From contig DFHY01000017.1 in the NCBI GenBank assembly GCA_002371345.1, positions 10,236 to 19,166 of the forward strand: a stretch of DNA of 8,931 bases, written 5' to 3'. Made by a program: the position numbers and the translations under genes. Below are positions 6,231 to 8,931 of this stretch, in pieces. This stretch comes from Lachnospiraceae bacterium UBA3711 (GTDB taxonomy: Bacteria > Bacillota > Clostridia > Lachnospirales > Lachnospiraceae). How positions within the stretch are numbered: position 1 is the stretch's first letter; every line of letters starts with the position of its first letter. The notes under the pieces are model-generated. The model made no database searches and was not told the DNA's origin. It saw only the letters and a list, made by a program, of their open reading frames with translations.

Positions 6231-6251
6231 AAGCTGGGTTACCGGCTTTTT
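6231..6251 (+). terminator. Intrinsic terminator of the 5888-6251 transcript
   Basis: A 7-bp stem, AAGCTGG with CCGGCTT (one G-U pair), closed by GTTA, leads into a run of five T residues (6247-6251). It closes the unit opened by the promoter at 5853-5881. Confidence 0.65.
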
Positions 6252-6268
6252 ATGATAGATGTTATACT

Positions 6269-6306
6269 ATCAGGCAGGGGCAGATTATATTTAGCCCCTG
6301 CCTGAT
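6269..6306. repeat. Perfect 13-bp inverted repeat upstream of the pyrophosphatase gene
   Basis: The arms 6269-6281 and 6294-6306 are exact reverse complements (ATCAGGCAGGGGC and GCCCCTGCCTGAT) around a 12-nt AT-rich loop. There is no T-run on either side. A weaker hairpin (TGATAG 6253-6258 with CTATCA 6267-6272) overlaps the left arm and would compete with it. It may be a back-up terminator of the preceding transcript or an operator or RNA switch near the next gene. Confidence 0.6.
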
Positions 6307-6332
6307 GTGCGTATCACTTCGTCATATCTTTA

Positions 6333-6361
6333 TTGACACCATAGCATCAGTTTATTATCAA
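6333..6361 (+). promoter_or_regulatory. Possible promoter of the pyrophosphatase gene
   Basis: A perfect TTGACA (6333-6338) is followed after 17 nt by TATCAA (6356-6361). The start would be near 6368, leaving a leader of only about 14 nt that just covers the GGGAG ribosome binding site. The short leader makes this call tentative. Confidence 0.4.
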
Positions 6362-6381
6362 CAAAAGAAAGGGAGACAGAG

Positions 6382-7605
6382 ATGGTAAAAAAGACAAGTA
6401 TTGCACTGATCCTTGCTGTGTTTCTGACCGCGGGCACAGTCTGCGCAAATGAAACAGAGGTACGCCAGGCAGCGACATCTGAAACAGAGGCACGTCCGGC
6501 AGCGACATCTGAAACAGAGGCACGTTCGGCAGCGTCAGCTGAAACAGAGGCACAGCCTGCGTCAGCGGATGAGCAGTCTGAGAATCTGTGGCTGACGGAT
6601 CCTGAGCTGATGTTCCGGATCTGCCGCAGCGATCTTGAGGGACTTGGTGAGATAGACGGCAAGATCTATGTGTTTGGACATAAAAGCCCCGATACTGATA
6701 CGGTCTGCAGCTCGATTGTATACGCGAACCTGTTGAAGAAGCTTGGATATGACGCGGAGGCATTTATCCAGGAGCCGGTCAATCATGAAACGGCCTTTGT
6801 CCTGAAAGAAGCCGGCGTCGAGGTGCCGCCGATTCTGGAAGATGCTTCCGGTAAAAATGTGATTCTGATCGATCATTCGGATTATGCGCAGTCCGCTCAG
6901 GGACTTGAGGACGCGAATATTATCAGCATTATCGACCACCACAACGCGGGTACGGTTTCCAGCGGGAGCCAGCTCATCTATGACACGAGACCTTTTGGAT
7001 CCACCGCGACGATCATTTGGATTCGGTACATGAATTATGGCGTGCCGTTCGATGAGCAGACTGCGACGCTTATGCTCGGCGCATTGCTGTCCGACACAAG
7101 CAATATGAAATCAAGCGCCACAACGGCTGACCGGGAAGCTTATAAAGCTTTCAGCAAGCTATCACATATAGATGATGTGGATGCATTTTACGACAAAATG
7201 TACAGGGAAACACTTAATTATGACGGAATGACGGATACCGAGATATTCAATATGGATGTAAAGGAATACGAGAGCGGCGGCAAGAAATTCCTGATCGGCG
7301 TCGTCAATGCCTATGATGAGGAGCAGGCAAGGGATCTGGCGGAGCGTATGAAAGCCATACTGCCTGATGAAGCTAAGGCTGCGGGCGTTGACATGGCTTT
7401 TGCCCAGATATCCATCTACCATGATGACCTGTCCTTCTGCTATCTTGTCCCGTCTGATGAGGCGGCAGGTGAAGTGGTAAAGCAGGCCTTCGGCGATGAA
7501 GGAAAGTTTGACGGCACGTCCTATGTGTTTAATCCCGGATTCTCACGGAGAAAGGTGCTGGTCCCGAAGCTTTCCGACGCTCTGGCCATGCATCCGGCAG
7601 AGTAA
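6382..7605 (+). CDS. Family II (Mn-dependent) inorganic pyrophosphatase with signal peptide
   Basis: A 407-residue DHH/DHHA2 protein expected to hydrolyse pyrophosphate to phosphate. The core (about 93-407) holds the family motifs: GHKSPDTD (99-106; H100, D104, D106), IDHSD (163-167), DHH (185-187), LLSDT (235-239, D238) and the C-terminal phosphate-binding SRRK (388-391), so the metal ligands appear intact. Usual family members are about 310-residue cytoplasmic enzymes that start at the first motif. This one has 90 extra residues in front: a signal peptide (VKK, a hydrophobic stretch 6-19, likely cleavage after VCA at 22) and a four-copy ETEARPAATS-type linker (24-63). It is therefore probably exported, which is unusual for the family. 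The cysteine at 21 is a poor lipobox because valine precedes it. GGGAG lies 6 nt before the ATG. An MFS transporter follows on the same strand. Substrate and localisation are inferred; a related phosphoesterase activity is possible. Confidence 0.92.
   Translation: MVKKTSIALILAVFLTAGTVCANETEVRQAATSETEARPAATSETEARSAASAETEAQPASADEQSENLWLTDPELMFRICRSDLEGLGEIDGKIYVFGHKSPDTDTVCSSIVYANLLKKLGYDAEAFIQEPVNHETAFVLKEAGVEVPPILEDASGKNVILIDHSDYAQSAQGLEDANIISIIDHHNAGTVSSGSQLIYDTRPFGSTATIIWIRYMNYGVPFDEQTATLMLGALLSDTSNMKSSATTADREAYKAFSKLSHIDDVDAFYDKMYRETLNYDGMTDTEIFNMDVKEYESGGKKFLIGVVNAYDEEQARDLAERMKAILPDEAKAAGVDMAFAQISIYHDDLSFCYLVPSDEAAGEVVKQAFGDEGKFDGTSYVFNPGFSRRKVLVPKLSDALAMHPAE
6451..6570 (+). repeat. Four-copy 30-bp tandem repeat encoding a linker
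   Basis: Four in-frame 30-bp units (6451-6480, 6481-6510, 6511-6540, 6541-6570) each start with GAAACAGAG and encode ETE(V/A)(R/Q)xA(A/S)xx. They form a Glu/Ala/Thr-rich linker just after the signal peptide of the pyrophosphatase, a composition common in secreted proteins of gut Firmicutes. Copy number could vary by slippage without breaking the frame. Confidence 0.92.
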
Positions 7606-7622
7606 AAGATCCGTACATCATA

Positions 7623-7652
7623 GTTGGGGCAAAAGGTTCTTTTGACCCCAAC
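7623..7652 (+). terminator. Hairpin between the pyrophosphatase and MFS genes
   Basis: GTTGGGG-CAAAAG pairs with CTTTTG-A-CCCCAAC with a single bulged base and a 3-nt loop, 17 nt after the pyrophosphatase stop. The sequence after it is AT-rich (ATCATATTATTT) but has no clean T-run. It may be a partial terminator that lowers expression of the transporter, or an mRNA-stabilising stem. Confidence 0.55.
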
Positions 7653-7689
7653 ATCATATTATTTGATATCACTCCTAAGGAAAAACAGC

Positions 7690-8847
7690 ATGATCCACAT
7701 TCTTATTGTCATCATCTACCTGGCGTTCATCAGCCTGGGCCTGCCGGATTCTCTGCTGGGAGCGGCGTGGCCGACTATGCGTCTTGAGTTGGGCGTTCCG
7801 GTATCATATGCCGGGGCGGTGTCAATGACTATAGCGGCAGGCACAATTATCTCAAGCCTGTTGAGTGACCGTCTGACACGCAGGCTCGGCGCCGGCCGGG
7901 TGACAGCAATAAGCGTGGGTATGACAGCTGCGGCACTGTTTGGCTTCTCCGTCTCGAATGCGTACTGGATGCTTCTGCTGTGGGCGGTTCCATATGGACT
8001 TGGCGCCGGCAGTGTGGACGCGGCGCTGAATAACTATGTCGCGCTGCACTACGCCAGCCGCCACATGAGCTGGCTGCACTGCTTCTGGGGCGTCGGCGCA
8101 TCCGTTGGCCCCGTCATCATGGGTGCTGCCATCACTGGCGAGATGGGATGGAACGGGGGCTATCGGATCATCGGCCTCATGCAGATCATCCTCACAGTGA
8201 TACTGGTGTTCAGCCTGCCTCTGTGGAAAGGCCGGAGCGGCGGAGCGGAGGCTGAGGACGGCAAAGCCCTGTCCCTTGGTCAGATCATCCGTATCCCCGG
8301 GACAAAGGCCGTCATGATCTGTTTCTTCTGCTACTGTGCTCTGGAACAGACCACCGGGCTGTGGGCCAGTACCTTCCTGGTTATGCGGTGGGGCGTCAGC
8401 ACGGAGCAGGCCGCGACGCTGGCCGGACTGTTCTTTATCGGTATCACTGCAGGACGTGCTGTCAGCGGCTTCGCCACCTTCAGGTTCAATGACACTCAGA
8501 TGGTCCGCATCGGTCAGGGCATCGTGCTGGCCGGCATCGCCATGCTGATCCTGCCCTTCAGCCGGACGATAGCCATGATCGGCTTTATCGCCATAGGAGT
8601 AGGCTGCGCGCCGATTTATCCCAGCCTTATTCACGCAACGCCGGATCATTTCGGCGCGGACAGATCTCAGGCCATCATAGGAGTGCAGATGGCAGCCGCT
8701 TATCTCGGGACCTGCCTGATGCCGCCGCTGTTCGGCGTGATCGCTGACGCTGTATCCGCCGGGCTGATGCCGCTGTATCTGCTTATACTGCTGGTGCTGA
8801 TGTTTGCCGCGCATGAGAAGTTAACAGGAACAGCTGAAGGAGTTTAG
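7690..8847 (+). CDS. Major facilitator superfamily (MFS) transporter
   Basis: A 385-residue integral membrane protein with about 12 hydrophobic helices and the two-halves layout of MFS carriers, with a polar central loop at about 180-195. Helix 1 reads IYLAFISLGLPDSLLGAAWP (9-28), as in clostridial MFS proteins of the sugar-permease-like type. A motif-A-like SDRLTRRLGAGR (59-70) follows helix 2, and a second GRAVSG (255-260) stands in the equivalent place of the second half. The substrate cannot be told. I chose the ATG at 7690: AAGGA lies 8 nt upstream and the first helix begins right after it. The open frame extends back to a TTG at 7624, but that runs through the intergenic hairpin and lacks a ribosome binding site. 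It follows the pyrophosphatase by 84 nt in the same direction, so the two may be co-transcribed. Its sequence looks somewhat GC-richer than the ATPase and DUF3842 genes. Confidence 0.92.
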   Translation: MIHILIVIIYLAFISLGLPDSLLGAAWPTMRLELGVPVSYAGAVSMTIAAGTIISSLLSDRLTRRLGAGRVTAISVGMTAAALFGFSVSNAYWMLLLWAVPYGLGAGSVDAALNNYVALHYASRHMSWLHCFWGVGASVGPVIMGAAITGEMGWNGGYRIIGLMQIILTVILVFSLPLWKGRSGGAEAEDGKALSLGQIIRIPGTKAVMICFFCYCALEQTTGLWASTFLVMRWGVSTEQAATLAGLFFIGITAGRAVSGFATFRFNDTQMVRIGQGIVLAGIAMLILPFSRTIAMIGFIAIGVGCAPIYPSLIHATPDHFGADRSQAIIGVQMAAAYLGTCLMPPLFGVIADAVSAGLMPLYLLILLVLMFAAHEKLTGTAEGV

Positions 8848-8849
8848 TG

Positions 8850-8897
8850 TGAAAGCCCCTCTTTCATGACTGTTTGTGCCGCCGGTAAGAACGGCGG
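8850..8897 (+). terminator. Two small hairpins after the MFS gene, weak terminator candidates
   Basis: TGAAAG/CTTTCA (8850-8866, loop CCCCT) and CCGCCG/CGGCGG (8879-8897, 7-nt loop) follow the transporter stop at 8847. Neither is followed by a T-run, so termination here is uncertain. The remaining bases to the window end show no gene. Confidence 0.35.
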
Positions 8898-8931
8898 AAT
8901 GGAGACTTAACCTAAATTATTCACCGCTACG

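Larger units (their letters stand above)
5888..6251 (+). ncRNA. Candidate small RNA or short-peptide transcript, family unknown
   Basis: This stretch of about 360 nt lies between a consensus-like promoter and an intrinsic terminator and has no ORF of normal size. It contains several pairings: AAACGC with GCGTTT around 5995-6006, a possible long-range pairing of AGTCGGCA (6024-6031) with TGCCGATT (6157-6164), and an exact 8-bp hairpin at 6179-6198. A strong ribosome binding site and an 18-codon ORF lie inside. It does not look like tRNA, rRNA, tmRNA, RNase P RNA, SRP RNA or a riboswitch I know. Whether the RNA or the peptide is the product cannot be decided from one sequence. Confidence 0.45.

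Noticed and set aside
5888..6251. tmRNA or a known riboswitch
   Set aside because: No tRNA-like ends or tag ending in Ala-Ala are present, and no cobalamin, c-di-GMP, SAM, fluoride or similar core motif could be matched.
6451..6570. Repeats considered as a CRISPR array
   Set aside because: The units are directly adjacent with no spacers and are in frame within a protein.
7624..7689. TTG start extending the MFS protein by 22 residues
   Set aside because: It runs through the intergenic hairpin; the ATG at 7690 has AAGGA at good spacing and begins helix 1.
7852..8814. Long minus-strand open frame opposite the MFS gene
   Set aside because: Rich in His/Gln/Arg as expected for an antisense shadow of a GC-rich membrane protein; no motif.

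Overview
The window looks like chromosomal DNA of an anaerobic, low-to-medium GC Gram-positive bacterium, most likely a gut Clostridia (Lachnospiraceae-like). The signs are strong GGAGG ribosome binding sites, a DUF4143-type AAA ATPase, a DUF3842 protein, a remnant of a clostridial-type asparagine synthase, and a FnIII-like tail of a surface protein. This placement is inferred from protein character only; no rRNA or other taxonomic marker is present.

Layout. (1) 14-2173, minus strand: a complete GH42 beta-galactosidase with a promoter near 2302-2330 and a 45-bp tandem repeat inside the gene. (2) About 2285-2750: a gene graveyard. A fragment of asparagine synthase (asnB) runs directly into a fragment of a FnIII-like surface protein and ends at a perfect 30-bp palindrome. 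(3) 2800-4128, minus strand: an AAA+ ATPase/DUF4143 protein with its own promoter. (4) 4129-4400: a divergent promoter region. (5) 4401-4829, plus strand: a DUF3842 protein, then a strong terminator/attenuator hairpin, then two small membrane proteins (5019-5420 and 5433-5747) that form an operon ending at a 17-bp-stem terminator. (6) 5800-6380: a region without a conventional gene. It holds a consensus-like promoter (5853-5881), structured sequence, an 18-codon ORF behind a GGAGG, a terminator at 6231-6251 and a perfect inverted repeat at 6269-6306. This is best read as an independent transcript of roughly 360 nt (small RNA and/or small peptide). (7) 6382-7605, plus strand: a family II (DHH/DHHA2) inorganic pyrophosphatase carrying a signal peptide and a four-copy, 10-residue repeat linker. 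(8) 7690-8847, plus strand: an MFS transporter, probably co-oriented with the pyrophosphatase.

How they may work together. GH42 handles galactoside breakdown. The exported-looking pyrophosphatase and the MFS transporter are neighbours in the same direction and could share transcription, though a hairpin lies between them. The DUF3842 protein and the two small membrane proteins have no assigned function; their shared orientation and the hairpin between them suggest linked regulation. The parts most worth a second look are the signal-peptide pyrophosphatase, the 5853-6251 transcript with its mini-ORF, the unknown membrane-protein pair, and the asnB/FnIII remnant junction.
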